Positions 8,196 to 16,031 of a DNA stretch of 29,420 bases are shown in pieces. The position numbers and the translations under genes were made by a program. Origin of the DNA: an uncultured Akkermansia sp. (lineage in GTDB: Bacteria > Verrucomicrobiota > Verrucomicrobiia > Verrucomicrobiales > Akkermansiaceae). The number at the start of each line of letters is the position of its first letter. Position 1 is the first letter of the stretch. Location of the stretch: assembly GCA_904502165.1 (NCBI GenBank), contig CAJGDB010000014.1, positions 1 to 29,420 on the forward strand. Direction: 5' to 3'. The notes below the pieces were generated by a model. It was not told the origin of the DNA. It did not search any database and saw nothing but the letters and a program-made list of their open reading frames with translations.

Positions 8196-9018
8196 GGAAG
8201 GTCAGGTGCTGCCTGGCAGGGCGCTCCCGTTTGCAGGAGCCTGCCGCTGGCTTATTTCATTGGATTACGATGATACGCTCCGTTCGCATAATCCGGCGCA
8301 TCCTGTCCCTGTGGAGTTTTTCGAATTGATGCAGGCGTGGCGTGGCCTTGGCGTGCGATGGGGCATCAACACCGGGCGCACTCTTCCTTATCTTTGTGAG
8401 GAATTGCTGCCGCATGCACCTTTCCTGCCAGATTTTATCTGCACTTGTGAGCGCTACGCCTATGTGGCACAGGAGGATGGGGTGCTGCAGCCCCTGCGTG
8501 AGCATAATGCACGCTGTCATGAACATAACCTGATGGTGCGTTCGCGCATACGCCCTGTTTTTCATGAGCGGCTGGAGATGTTGCGTGCGGACAACCCCGC
8601 CCTGAAGTGGATTATTGCTCCGGCAGATCCGTTGTCTGTGGAGGCTGAGGATTCTGCAACGATGGATGCCATCATGGAGAATCTCGCAGACTTTCTGCAC
8701 AGCCTGGAGGGGGTGACTGCCCAGCGGGCAGGGCGGTATATGCGCCTGGCCGATGCCCGCTATTGCAAGGGAACCGCCCTGCAGACAGTTGCCAGCTTGT
8801 GGGGAGTGCCGTCCGATTGCCTGGTTCTGCTGGGAGACGGACATAATGACCTGCATGCTTTCCGCCTGTTTCCGCAGGCTTTCTGCGGTGCTCCTTCAAC
8901 AGCTCATCCGGATGTTCTTGCCTACCTTCAAAACTGCGGAGGCTACATTTCCTCCACACCGGGAGTCATGGAAATTCTGCATGCCTGGCAGGAGCTTATC
9001 ATGACAGAAAGACGATAA
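8185..9018 (+). CDS. HAD-superfamily phosphatase (Cof/IIB-like)
   Basis: The protein has the HAD catalytic motifs: DYDDTL near the N-terminus (nucleophile and acid/base Asp), a TGR segment as motif II, Lys in CKGTAL as motif III and GDGHND as motif IV. The long insertion between motifs II and III fits the type IIB cap of Cof-like and sugar-phosphate phosphatases (sucrose- or mannosyl-phosphoglycerate-phosphatase-like). The substrate cannot be given. With the ATG at 8185 the gene overlaps the previous one by 11 bases. An alternative GTG at 8206 sits four bases after a strong GAGGAAGG ribosome-binding sequence and gives no overlap, so that start may be the true one. It is the last gene of the group starting at 5810. 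Confidence 0.85.
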   Translation: MVVEEGQVLPGRALPFAGACRWLISLDYDDTLRSHNPAHPVPVEFFELMQAWRGLGVRWGINTGRTLPYLCEELLPHAPFLPDFICTCERYAYVAQEDGVLQPLREHNARCHEHNLMVRSRIRPVFHERLEMLRADNPALKWIIAPADPLSVEAEDSATMDAIMENLADFLHSLEGVTAQRAGRYMRLADARYCKGTALQTVASLWGVPSDCLVLLGDGHNDLHAFRLFPQAFCGAPSTAHPDVLAYLQNCGGYISSTPGVMEILHAWQELIMTERR

Positions 9019-9044
9019 AATGCGTTCTAAAATTCGCTTTCGGC

Positions 9045-9073
9045 TTGACTTTTCGGTCAAAAAATAGTTACAT
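9045..9073 (+). promoter_or_regulatory. Candidate promoter of the 34-residue basic protein gene
   Basis: TTGACT (9045-9050), a near-consensus -35, is followed 17 bases later by TTACAT (9068-9073), a weak -10. The leader to the ATG at 9147 would be about 65 bases in an AT-richer stretch. Confidence 0.4.
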
Positions 9074-9146
9074 ATTTCCCCGTTAGCCCATAGGGCTGCC
9101 GACAATTCTCCCAATAGAGAAAAACACAAACGACACATAAATCATT

Positions 9147-9251
9147 ATGGGATCGCTTAAGAAGAGACGTAAGGCCAAGATCAACAAGCACAAGCGCAGC
9201 AAGCGCATGCGCCAGAACCGCCACAAGAAGCGTTTGCGTTACAAGTCCTAA
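9147..9251 (+). CDS. Small basic ribosomal-type protein (AURKAIP1/COX24 domain, bS22/mS38-like)
   Basis: A 34-residue protein beginning MGSLKKRRKAKINKHKR; more than half of its residues are Lys or Arg. The MGS-x-KKRRK start followed by K-x-KR/HKK repeats matches the bacterial AURKAIP1/COX24 domain family, related to mitochondrial small-subunit protein mS38 and the actinobacterial small-subunit protein bS22, which sits near the decoding centre. I infer a 30S-associated role. The gene is too short for most gene finders but has its own candidate promoter (9045) and a strong terminator (9295), which supports it being real and highly expressed. Codon use favours AAG and CGC/CGT. Confidence 0.85.
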   Translation: MGSLKKRRKAKINKHKRSKRMRQNRHKKRLRYKS

Positions 9252-9294
9252 GCTGCGCGCTTAGGCCACGTCCGCAAGCGACGCTGTTCTTTTC

Positions 9295-9337
9295 ACGGCA
9301 CTGTTCCTCCCGTCCCGGGGCGACAGTGCCGTTTTTT
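9295..9337 (+). terminator. Intrinsic terminator after the small basic protein gene
   Basis: A 9-10 base-pair stem (9295-9304 with 9323-9332) with an 18-base GC-rich loop is followed by six T residues (9332-9337). It ends the monocistronic transcript before the trkH promoter. Confidence 0.88.
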
Positions 9338-9367
9338 ATCTGCCAGGCTGGGCAAGTGCAGCAAATC

Positions 9368-9396
9368 TTGCCAAGCGGTCAGTATTTTGCTATAAT
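9368..9396 (+). promoter_or_regulatory. Strong promoter of trkH
   Basis: TTGCCA (9368-9373) and a perfect TATAAT (9391-9396) are 17 bases apart. This is the best sigma-70-type promoter in the window. The -10 ends eight bases before the GTG start codon at 9405, so the trkH-trkA mRNA is predicted to be leaderless. Confidence 0.72.
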
Positions 9397-9404
9397 AGCC
9401 GCAC

Positions 9405-11195
9405 GTGAGACCGCAAAGTCAGAAAGAACACCGCCATAAGCTGCTGGAATTGCCTGAACTGCTTTCAGGTATGCTGGTGCTTTTTGTGGTGTTGTGGGAA
9501 GCCTGTTTTGAAGGTGTGGCGAATTCTTCCACTGTGCGGGATGCATTTATAGGTTCTTCGCACCTGATTCTCTGTGGTCTGGTCTGGTTCAATACCCTGG
9601 TGGTGTTGCTGCATTTTGTGACGGAGTGGAGCCGTTACGGGATTCCAGGCCGCTTTCTCTGGGTGCAGCTGTTGGTTGGTATTGTTGCTTCTGTTATTTT
9701 CTACGGCGGAGTGTGGGAGTTCTTCGACCGCTGGGCCTTTCTGGCCAGCCTTGTGTGTAGTTTCCTGCTGGGCGGATTCTCCATCGGAACGCTTGGGGTG
9801 ATTCTGCGTGCCCGCCGGAGCAGTCCGGTCAAGGGTGGCAGCCGATGGTCTCCGGCCATGCGCTTCTTTACCTACATGGTTGTGCTGGTACTGATGAGCA
9901 CCCTGATTCTGCTTACTCCTGGCGCCACCTATAAGCCCATATCTCTGGTGGATGCCCTGTTTACCTGTGCTTCTGCCACTTCCATCACCGGATTGACAGC
10001 GGTGGATGTAGCCTCTACATTTACGCCGCTGGGCAAGTTGGTTATTCTGCTGGATATTCAGATAGGCGCCATCGGGGTGATGACCTTCTCCTATTTTGTG
10101 TTGATGATGGTCGGTAAGCGCCTGGCTGTGCGGGATAGTATGTCTGTATCCGGCATGTTGGACCAGCAGGGGGTCAACATTGTCCCTTCATTGCTCAGGG
10201 CAGTATTCTTTGTTACAATCACTGCAGAGGCGGTAGGAGCTGTGTGTCTGTATTACCTTTGGAAGGGAGTGCCGGGTTTCCCGCAGGATTCCTTGTGGGG
10301 ATATGCCATTTTTCATTCTGTTTCAGCGTTCTGTAATGCAGGTATCACCATATTCCCCGCGGGAATGGAGCAGCTGGGTGTGGCAGACAGCCGGGCGGTG
10401 CAGGGGGTGATGATTATGCTTGTGCTGCTCGGTATGGTAGGCTTCGGTGTGTATCTGGAAGGTATAACGCGCCTGAAAGCCCGGCTGGAAGGTAAGGTGT
10501 CTGCCAGGAGATGGAGCACGAACTCCTGGCTTGTCATCCGGGTCATGCTCATCGTCATGACCATCGGTACCATCGGCCTGACACTGCTTTCTGCTTTTGA
10601 ACCCTCGGTGCATCAGTCGCATGGTCAGTTCAATCTGTGGGAATCTCTGTGGAATGCAGTAGGCCGCTCGGCAGGTTTTGCGCTGTCTGACATCGGGGAT
10701 TATGGTCCAGTCTACCAGCTCTTCCTGGCATTCCTCATGTTTGTCGGCGGCAACCCGGCAGGTACAGGTGGTGGCGTTTATGCTCCGGTGTTTGCCCTTT
10801 GCCTGCTTGAGGTATACCGCGTTCTCTGTGGCAAGCAGGATGTAGAGATGCACAACCGACGCATTGCCCGCAACACGATTGAGCGAGCCATGGCAACCGT
10901 GGTGCTTTCCATCATCTGGATTGTTTTTACGACGCTTCTCCTGCTTCTGCTGGAGCCTGCTGTGGCCCAGCAGCCACAGGGTATGGTGAAAGTGTTGTTC
11001 ATGGAGGTAAGCGCCTATACGACCACAGGCTTTGAGCTGGGAGCTCTGCCGCAGATTTCGGCGCTTTCCAAGCTTATTATCTCCCTCAACATGCTGTTCG
11101 GACGCGTGGGGATGTTCACGTTCATGCTTATTTTTATCCGGCAGCGTGAACCTTCTCCCATTCGTTTGCCTGAAACCCGTTTACCCCTTAATTAA
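9405..11195 (+). CDS. trkH: Trk/Ktr-type potassium uptake channel subunit
   Basis: This 596-residue inner-membrane protein belongs to the TrkH/KtrB superfamily, which moves K+ through a pore made of four M1-P-M2 repeats. All four selectivity-filter regions can be seen: SITGLTAVD (near residue 197), SAFCNAGITIF (near 306), GRSAGFALSD (near 423) and TTTGFELG (near 541), each with the conserved filter Gly. Extra hydrophobic segments occupy the first 140 residues, as in TrkH. The GTG at 9405 is immediately downstream of a strong promoter, which fixes the start. The partner trkA begins nine bases after the stop. Whether the ion pair is K+ only or K+/Na+ cannot be told. Confidence 0.93.
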   Translation: MRPQSQKEHRHKLLELPELLSGMLVLFVVLWEACFEGVANSSTVRDAFIGSSHLILCGLVWFNTLVVLLHFVTEWSRYGIPGRFLWVQLLVGIVASVIFYGGVWEFFDRWAFLASLVCSFLLGGFSIGTLGVILRARRSSPVKGGSRWSPAMRFFTYMVVLVLMSTLILLTPGATYKPISLVDALFTCASATSITGLTAVDVASTFTPLGKLVILLDIQIGAIGVMTFSYFVLMMVGKRLAVRDSMSVSGMLDQQGVNIVPSLLRAVFFVTITAEAVGAVCLYYLWKGVPGFPQDSLWGYAIFHSVSAFCNAGITIFPAGMEQLGVADSRAVQGVMIMLVLLGMVGFGVYLEGITRLKARLEGKVSARRWSTNSWLVIRVMLIVMTIGTIGLTLLSAFEPSVHQSHGQFNLWESLWNAVGRSAGFALSDIGDYGPVYQLFLAFLMFVGGNPAGTGGGVYAPVFALCLLEVYRVLCGKQDVEMHNRRIARNTIERAMATVVLSIIWIVFTTLLLLLLEPAVAQQPQGMVKVLFMEVSAYTTTGFELGALPQISALSKLIISLNMLFGRVGMFTFMLIFIRQREPSPIRLPETRLPLN

Positions 11196-11204
11196 GTTAC
11201 TGTT

Positions 11205-11918
11205 ATGAAATTCGTTATTATTGGTATCGGTCAGTTTGGCCGTGCGCTTGCTCTTCATCTGGCTGAGCAGGGATATGAGGTTACCATTCTTGATGAGAGT
11301 GAATCCATCATTACTGAGCTGAAAGACCGGGTAACTTATGCTCTGGTTGGCGATGCAACGGATATCCGTGTTCTGCGCCAGCTTGAACTGCTGAGCGAAG
11401 ATACCTATGTCATTGTAGCGGTGGGTGAGCAATTTGAGCGTAATCTGCTGATTACGGCTCAGCTGAGGGAACTGGGGGTGAAGAATCTGTTTACCCGCAG
11501 CGTGAATGAGCTGCATGGCAAGTTGCTCAAACTTATTGGTGTGAGTGATTTGATTCGCGTAGAGGAGGTGGCCGCCCGCCAGCTGGCAGCCCGATTCACC
11601 AATGAAGGCCTGATGCGCCTGCGCCGTATGGATTCCACCCACTCTCTGGCCGATGTGCGCCTGCCTGAGGACTGGGTAGGCCGCAAGCTCATGGAGGTAG
11701 GACTGCGCTCGGAGTATCACCTGAACCTGCTGACCGTCCGCCGCGGTAAGGTGAATGAGGAGGCTACGGCAGATGATGTGCTTTCTGAGCCGGAGCAGCC
11801 GGTGATTGATACCCCTGATGCCAACCTGCAGTTCCAGGAGGGCGATGTGCTGGTTCTCTTCGGTAAAGATGCAGATTTGCAGCGTTTTGTGGAAAAATTT
11901 GATCTTTTGGGCGAATGA
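11205..11918 (+). CDS. trkA: Potassium channel regulatory subunit (RCK domains)
   Basis: This 237-residue cytoplasmic protein regulates the TrkH/KtrB pore by binding nucleotides. The N-terminal RCK_N Rossmann domain begins MKFVIIGIGQFGRAL with the GxGxxG nucleotide loop, followed by an acidic residue at the end of the second strand (ILDES) and the VGDATD segment. An RCK_C domain covers about residues 140-235. With one RCK_N/RCK_C unit it is like KtrA rather than the doubled TrkA of E. coli. It starts nine bases after trkH and overlaps the next gene by four bases (ATGA), so translation is probably coupled. Confidence 0.94.
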   Translation: MKFVIIGIGQFGRALALHLAEQGYEVTILDESESIITELKDRVTYALVGDATDIRVLRQLELLSEDTYVIVAVGEQFERNLLITAQLRELGVKNLFTRSVNELHGKLLKLIGVSDLIRVEEVAARQLAARFTNEGLMRLRRMDSTHSLADVRLPEDWVGRKLMEVGLRSEYHLNLLTVRRGKVNEEATADDVLSEPEQPVIDTPDANLQFQEGDVLVLFGKDADLQRFVEKFDLLGE

Positions 11919-12541
11919 GTACGCGTGTCACCTTGCCGGAAAGGCAGTATGCCGGTTATATTTTTGACCTCGATGGTACACTGGTGGACAGTATGCCTGT
12001 GCATTACCGTGCCTGGCGCTGGGCTCTGCAGAAACATGGTGCTCCTCATGAGGTGTTTCAATGGGCGGAGTTTGTGGCGCACGGGGGAATGGCAGCACCA
12101 GACATTGTTGCTGACCTGAACCGGAAGTACGGGCTTCAGATGGATGCGGAACTGGTGGCAGAGGAAAAGCGGAACCGCTATGCCTGGCTTCTCATTCATG
12201 AGAAGCTGCCGGTCATTCTCGAAACCGTGGAGTTGGTGCGTGGCCTCAGGGAGCGGGGAATTCCCTATGCCATTGGTACGGGCAGCATGCCTTCCGGCGC
12301 TATGGAAACGCTGCAGTCAGCCGGTATTGCAGAATTGTTCTCTATCATGGTGACTCCGGCAGATGTGCCGCCGGGGTATGGTAAGCCCCGCCCGGATATC
12401 TTCCTGCTCTGTGCCGGAAAAATGGGGGTAGACCCGCGCGAATGTGTTGTGTTTGAGGATGCCGAACCCGGTATTCAGGCGGCTGTTGCCGGGGGTATGG
12501 ACTACGTGCGTGTGGGAGAATGTGACCCGGTGTGTGATTAA
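11915..12541 (+). CDS. HAD-superfamily phosphatase/phosphomutase (beta-PGM-like)
   Basis: The 208-residue protein is a HAD type I hydrolase with a small helical cap. Motif I is FDLDGTLVDS, motif II is GTGS, motif III is the Lys in GYGKPRPDIF and motif IV is VFEDAEPGI. The KPRPD-F and EDAEPGIQAA segments are typical of beta-phosphoglucomutase and fructose-1-phosphate/6-phosphogluconate phosphatase (YqaB-like) members. A sugar-phosphate substrate is likely but not proven. It overlaps trkA by four bases. Its TAA stop shares the TTAA palindrome with the stop of the convergent gene at 12538. Confidence 0.88.
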   Translation: MSTRVTLPERQYAGYIFDLDGTLVDSMPVHYRAWRWALQKHGAPHEVFQWAEFVAHGGMAAPDIVADLNRKYGLQMDAELVAEEKRNRYAWLLIHEKLPVILETVELVRGLRERGIPYAIGTGSMPSGAMETLQSAGIAELFSIMVTPADVPPGYGKPRPDIFLLCAGKMGVDPRECVVFEDAEPGIQAAVAGGMDYVRVGECDPVCD

Positions 12542-13350
12542 TGCCAGATGCCGCAGCGCCGCAGGCATTCTTCCCAGGTGGTGTTCTGGGTCATTAAGCG
12601 GGTAAGCCAGGGATCATCCTGCAGCCGGTGAGCCCGGTTGAAGGCCGCAGGCTGGGTAATGCGGGTAAAGAGTACGCGTTTAATGGCGCTTTTGGGATAG
12701 CGGCGTATGCCGTATCCACCGGGTTCGTTTTCTCTTTTCTGGTGCGATGACCATACGCAGACGGAGTCTCCTTCATCCTTGACGAGAATGACAATATGGC
12801 CGCGCTCCTGCCCCCCGATATGCTCATTCCACCATATTTTCAGAACATCAGAGGGCTGGGCTTTGCTCCAATCTGTGAAGCTGAATCCGGCTCCAAGTTT
12901 GTGTACCAGCAATGCAAAACCGGGGCCATTCGCATTGGCGTATCCCCAGGGGCCGATGCCATCTTTATCCAGATGCGGCAGCAGAGCCCTCCATGCCTCT
13001 GGAGAAATGACCCGGCGGCGGTTTTTTTCTTCCCATTGCAGTAAGGATGCCAGCGTGGCAACCCACACCGCCGAAGAGCAGAAGGAGGGGCGTGCGGCCA
13101 GGGCATTAAGCTGCGGGCGGCGGTATTGTTCATTCCATCGGAATGAGGATACAAGTGCCTGTTTGGCCCGATCTCCTGTGCTGTATTGGCCCGCACCATG
13201 CCGCTGAATGCTCATGATGGCACTCTGCATGCTTTTCCACCAGGGATGTGCGGAGGGTATGCTGGACGTCCGCCGTTCTTTGAGTTTGGGCGCGGCCTGA
13301 CTCCATGGACTGCATACCAGCAGCAGGGCTGTGAGAAGGAAGAGACGCAT
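12538..13350 (-). CDS. Secreted CHAP/NlpC-like putative cysteine peptidase or amidase
   Basis: The 270-residue protein starts with a clear signal peptide (MRLFLLTALLLVC, cleavage near residue 20). An in-frame ATG lies 63 bases upstream, but 13350 gives the signal peptide and follows a candidate promoter. A FCSSAVW motif (Cys91) and an RGHIVILV strand (His185) have the order and spacing expected of papain-like CHAP or NlpC/P60 cell-wall amidases, and WSSHQ follows. I do not recognise a named family, so catalysis is inferred. A GYGIRRYP...KRVLFTRI block after residue 210 looks conserved. It is convergent with the HAD gene, and the two stop codons overlap in TTAA. Confidence 0.65.
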   Translation of the reverse strand: MRLFLLTALLLVCSPWSQAAPKLKERRTSSIPSAHPWWKSMQSAIMSIQRHGAGQYSTGDRAKQALVSSFRWNEQYRRPQLNALAARPSFCSSAVWVATLASLLQWEEKNRRRVISPEAWRALLPHLDKDGIGPWGYANANGPGFALLVHKLGAGFSFTDWSKAQPSDVLKIWWNEHIGGQERGHIVILVKDEGDSVCVWSSHQKRENEPGGYGIRRYPKSAIKRVLFTRITQPAAFNRAHRLQDDPWLTRLMTQNTTWEECLRRCGIWH

Positions 13351-13363
13351 GAGCTGTGCGCGA

Positions 13364-13392
13364 AGTTTAGAAGATTGGTGCCGGGCTGGCAA
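13364..13392 (-). promoter_or_regulatory. Candidate promoter of the CHAP-like gene
   Basis: Read on the minus strand, TTGCCA (13392-13387) and TAAACT (13369-13364) are 17 bases apart. The -10 ends 13 bases before the ATG at 13350, predicting a leader of about six or seven bases. Confidence 0.5.
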
Positions 13393-13446
13393 GTGGAAAG
13401 CCCGGGATGACACGGAATGTTACTGGTGTTATTCATGAAATCCGGC

Positions 13447-13474
13447 TTGTAATATACTCTCAATGAAGTATAAT
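13447..13474 (+). promoter_or_regulatory. Candidate promoter of the beta-barrel gene
   Basis: TTGTAA (13447-13452) and a perfect TATAAT (13469-13474) are 16 bases apart. The -10 ends nine bases before the ATG at 13484. The -10 overlaps the first codons of a possible upstream ATG at 13463, which argues for 13484 as the true start. Confidence 0.55.
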
Positions 13475-13483
13475 TTCCTCGTT

Positions 13484-14428
13484 ATGAAAAAAATACTGTC
13501 TCTATTGCTTGCTTTTGCCCCGACTGTACTGGCGGAGGGCATGTTCAGCACATGGCTGGACAATACATCTGCTCTCGCACAGGAGTTGAGTAATGAATGG
13601 AGGCACGAGATGCCGGAAACAGGGATGATGCCCAGTTTCTTCTCTGTGGAGTATGCTTCCCGTATGGGCGAGCGGCATGGAGGTGCTTCCCTGGGCTGGC
13701 AGCGGTATGAACTCTGCATTCCGCTTGCAGACCCGCGCCGCTCCGGCGGGGAGAGATGGATGTTCAATGCATCTCTCAATGCGGATGTGACTCTGCTGGA
13801 TACATCCGGTACCTTTGGTGTTACGCATAATGACTTATACCATTTTTCTCTGCCTGTGGCGATGATAGTGCCGCGCGATAACGGCAACGTGTTCATTGCC
13901 GCCGTGTCTCCTTCCTTGAATTCGGATTTTGCCCAGAGCGCCCATGCCTTCCACCTGAACATGATGGCCAGTTACCAGGTGCAGCATACCGAGAATTTCC
14001 GTTACTCCGTCGGTCTTGCCTATGCTCCTTATGCTGGGGCCTGGAGTGTGATGCCTGTGCTGGGGTTTGAATGGCAGATGTCTCCGGAGTGGCGTATGTC
14101 CCTTAGTGGGTTTTCTCTTCGGGCCTTGCGCGAGATGGGCCATGGGTGGAGCATGGGTGTCTTTGTGCAGGGCGGGGGGGGCTCCTGGGCTGTGGAGACC
14201 GCGCAGGGCACCCGTCTGTTGCGTGTCCGCTCCCTGATTGCCGGCTATACGGCTGAGTATGATTTCTCCAGTGCCGGGGAAACAAAACGTGTCGTGACGC
14301 TCAGTATTGGCAGTACTCTGGCTACGGCGGCAGATGTCTGCCTCTTTAATTCTGACCAGGACCGCGAGGAAGGGCACCACTATAAGCCGGGCCTGTATGT
14401 GTCTGGCGGTGTGGATTTCCGTTTCTGA
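13484..14428 (+). CDS. Probable outer-membrane beta-barrel protein
   Basis: The 314-residue protein has a signal peptide (MKKILSLLLAFAPTVLAEG, cleavage near residue 18) and a body of alternating polar/hydrophobic strands rich in aromatic residues, such as RYSVGLAYAPYAGAWSV, FEWQMSPEWRMSLSGF and SMGVFVQGGGG. It ends in VDFRF, the C-terminal aromatic signature recognised by the BAM complex. I infer an outer-membrane barrel of about 10-14 strands, possibly of the DUF6268 type. No ligand is suggested. Start 13484 is preferred over 13463 because it begins the signal peptide and follows the -10 box. It is followed by the convergent lipocalin gene eight bases later. Confidence 0.72.
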   Translation: MKKILSLLLAFAPTVLAEGMFSTWLDNTSALAQELSNEWRHEMPETGMMPSFFSVEYASRMGERHGGASLGWQRYELCIPLADPRRSGGERWMFNASLNADVTLLDTSGTFGVTHNDLYHFSLPVAMIVPRDNGNVFIAAVSPSLNSDFAQSAHAFHLNMMASYQVQHTENFRYSVGLAYAPYAGAWSVMPVLGFEWQMSPEWRMSLSGFSLRALREMGHGWSMGVFVQGGGGSWAVETAQGTRLLRVRSLIAGYTAEYDFSSAGETKRVVTLSIGSTLATAADVCLFNSDQDREEGHHYKPGLYVSGGVDFRF

Positions 14429-14436
14429 TTCAGCCT

Positions 14437-14940
14437 TTAATTCTGCCTGGTATAGCGCAGTTGAGTGGTGTCAAAGCCGCGCTGCTGCGCTTCCTTTATC
14501 AGGGCTGTCAACTGTTCTCTGAGCGGATGAGGCTTTCTCGTCAGCAACCAGAGATAGGCATTGCTTTCGCCTGATACGAGGGCTGTTTCATATTCGTTGT
14601 CTACATAAAGGATGTGGTAGGGAGCCCGGAACCATCCGTAGGGGGGTACGAAAGAGACGTTCATGCGTCCTTGTCCGCAAGGCGTACCTTTGCCTGTTGC
14701 CTGGCATTTTCTGCCATTGCTCTTTGTTCCGTTGTTCGTGATGTTGATGCTGCCGTGCACCCCCATGCTGTAATCGGTGTACACATAATCCATTCCTGCT
14801 TCAAACCAGTTCTCAATTCTGGCCTGCTCATACCAACGGCCCAGGTATCGGGAAAGAGAAATTCCCTGCTGCGGGGTTGTGTTCACTCCGTTGGATGATG
14901 TTTTGCGGAACAGGTGATGGAGGACGCTGAGTATATTCAT
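14437..14940 (-). CDS. Bacterial lipocalin (Blc-like) without visible lipobox
   Basis: The 167-residue protein matches bacterial lipocalin Blc: the YLGRWYEQARIENWFEAG motif near residue 32, a middle NGTKSNGR loop, a SFVPPYGWF strand, YHILYVDNEYETALVSG and the YLWLLTRKP block. Blc binds lysophospholipids or fatty acids and is normally an outer-membrane lipoprotein. Here the N-terminus (MNILSVLHHLFRK) has neither a convincing signal peptide nor a lipobox Cys. The frame is open further upstream to 15093, but that extension crosses bamD antisense and contains no signal peptide either. The protein may be cytoplasmic or exported in an unusual way. It is divergent from bamD. Confidence 0.87.
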   Translation of the reverse strand: MNILSVLHHLFRKTSSNGVNTTPQQGISLSRYLGRWYEQARIENWFEAGMDYVYTDYSMGVHGSINITNNGTKSNGRKCQATGKGTPCGQGRMNVSFVPPYGWFRAPYHILYVDNEYETALVSGESNAYLWLLTRKPHPLREQLTALIKEAQQRGFDTTQLRYTRQN

Positions 14941-15017
14941 GTAAATGAGATGTACAATACGGCGCTCTGCATGATAACAGTTGGCGGAAATAAGACACAT
15001 TTGCCATGCTTTTGCAC

Positions 15018-15047
15018 TTGCAAAACAGGGGGGAGACATGCTATCCT
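15018..15047 (+). promoter_or_regulatory. Candidate promoter of bamD-lptE-rsmI
   Basis: TTGCAA (15018-15023) and TATCCT (15042-15047) are 18 bases apart. The -10 ends nine bases before the ATG of bamD at 15057, giving a leader of only about two or three bases. Confidence 0.48.
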
Positions 15048-15056
15048 TACACAGAC

Positions 15057-16031
15057 ATGAAAAAATTGCTACTGTTACGCCTTTGTGCGGCATCAGCTCT
15101 GCTGCTGCCCATGTGTGATTCTTTCGATGGCCCTCCTCCCGTGGGGCAGGTCAAGGCTGTTGACCCGGAGGCTGATGCCTTGATGGCAGAGGCAAAGGCG
15201 TACCAGGAGGAAGGCGAAATGTCCAAGTCCCGTGGTCCGCTCAAGGAGATTGTGCGTTACCACAAGCTTGCTCCTAATGCAGCAGAGGCACGCTACCTGC
15301 TGGGCCGTTCCTATGAGGCGACGGAAGATTACCGCGATGCGTTCAAGGAGTACGGCAAGCTGATTGATCGTTACCCGCAGAGTGAGCTGTATGAATCTGC
15401 CATCAATCGTCAGTTATCCATGGCTATGGATGCCGCCGATGGCAAGATGTCTGTGCCGGTGTTCTGGGGCGCCTGGAATACCACGATGGAATCCAGCGTG
15501 GTGGTGAGCTGGTTGCGTGAGATTGTGAGCAAGGCTCCGTACAATGAAACGGCTGCTTCTGCTTCTTCTGTGCTGGCCAGGTTCCTTGAAGACCAGGGGC
15601 GCCTGGAGGAAGCCCGTACGGAGTACGCCATGCTCGTGGAACGTTATCCGGATAGTCAGTATGCCCCAGCAGCTCAGATGAAGGTAGCCGAACTCTGGGC
15701 CAGCAGCCACACACGTGGCGATAATAACCTGGTCAATCTGAGCAATGCCCGTGAGGCATACGAGGAATTCAGCCTTCGTTTCCCAAAGCATGAGGATAAG
15801 CAGAAGGCTCTTTCCGAGGCTGCGAGAATGGATCGCCTCATGGTGCAGCAGCAGCTTGAGGTGGGGCGCTTCTATCTGGAGCGTTCCAAGGAATACACAT
15901 CTGCTATCTTCTGCCTGGAGGATGTGATTCGCCAGAAAAAGATTAACCCCGATGCTGCAAAGGAAGCTGAGGAATTGCTCGCCCGGGCTAAGGAAGCAGC
16001 AGCTGCAGCTCAGTCTGAATCAGAATCATGA
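15057..16031 (+). CDS. bamD: Outer-membrane assembly lipoprotein BamD-like
   Basis: The 324-residue lipoprotein has a signal peptide with lipobox LLPMC (lipidated Cys20). The rest is TPR-like helical repeats, for example AEARYLLGRSYEATEDYRDA, LARFLEDQGRLEEARTEY and ERYPDSQYAPAAQMK, which are the pattern of BamD/YfiO-type proteins that, with BamA, insert beta-barrels in the outer membrane. It is somewhat longer than E. coli BamD (245), with a Glu/Ala-rich tail, so it could also be a related TPR lipoprotein. The ATG at 15057 is chosen because it starts the lipoprotein signal. It overlaps lptE by four bases (ATGA), joining two outer-membrane assembly genes. Confidence 0.82.
   Translation: MKKLLLLRLCAASALLLPMCDSFDGPPPVGQVKAVDPEADALMAEAKAYQEEGEMSKSRGPLKEIVRYHKLAPNAAEARYLLGRSYEATEDYRDAFKEYGKLIDRYPQSELYESAINRQLSMAMDAADGKMSVPVFWGAWNTTMESSVVVSWLREIVSKAPYNETAASASSVLARFLEDQGRLEEARTEYAMLVERYPDSQYAPAAQMKVAELWASSHTRGDNNLVNLSNAREAYEEFSLRFPKHEDKQKALSEAARMDRLMVQQQLEVGRFYLERSKEYTSAIFCLEDVIRQKKINPDAAKEAEELLARAKEAAAAAQSESES

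Noticed and set aside
15006..15056. Upstream start of bamD
   Set aside because: It would bury the lipoprotein signal peptide inside the protein and lies over the candidate promoter.
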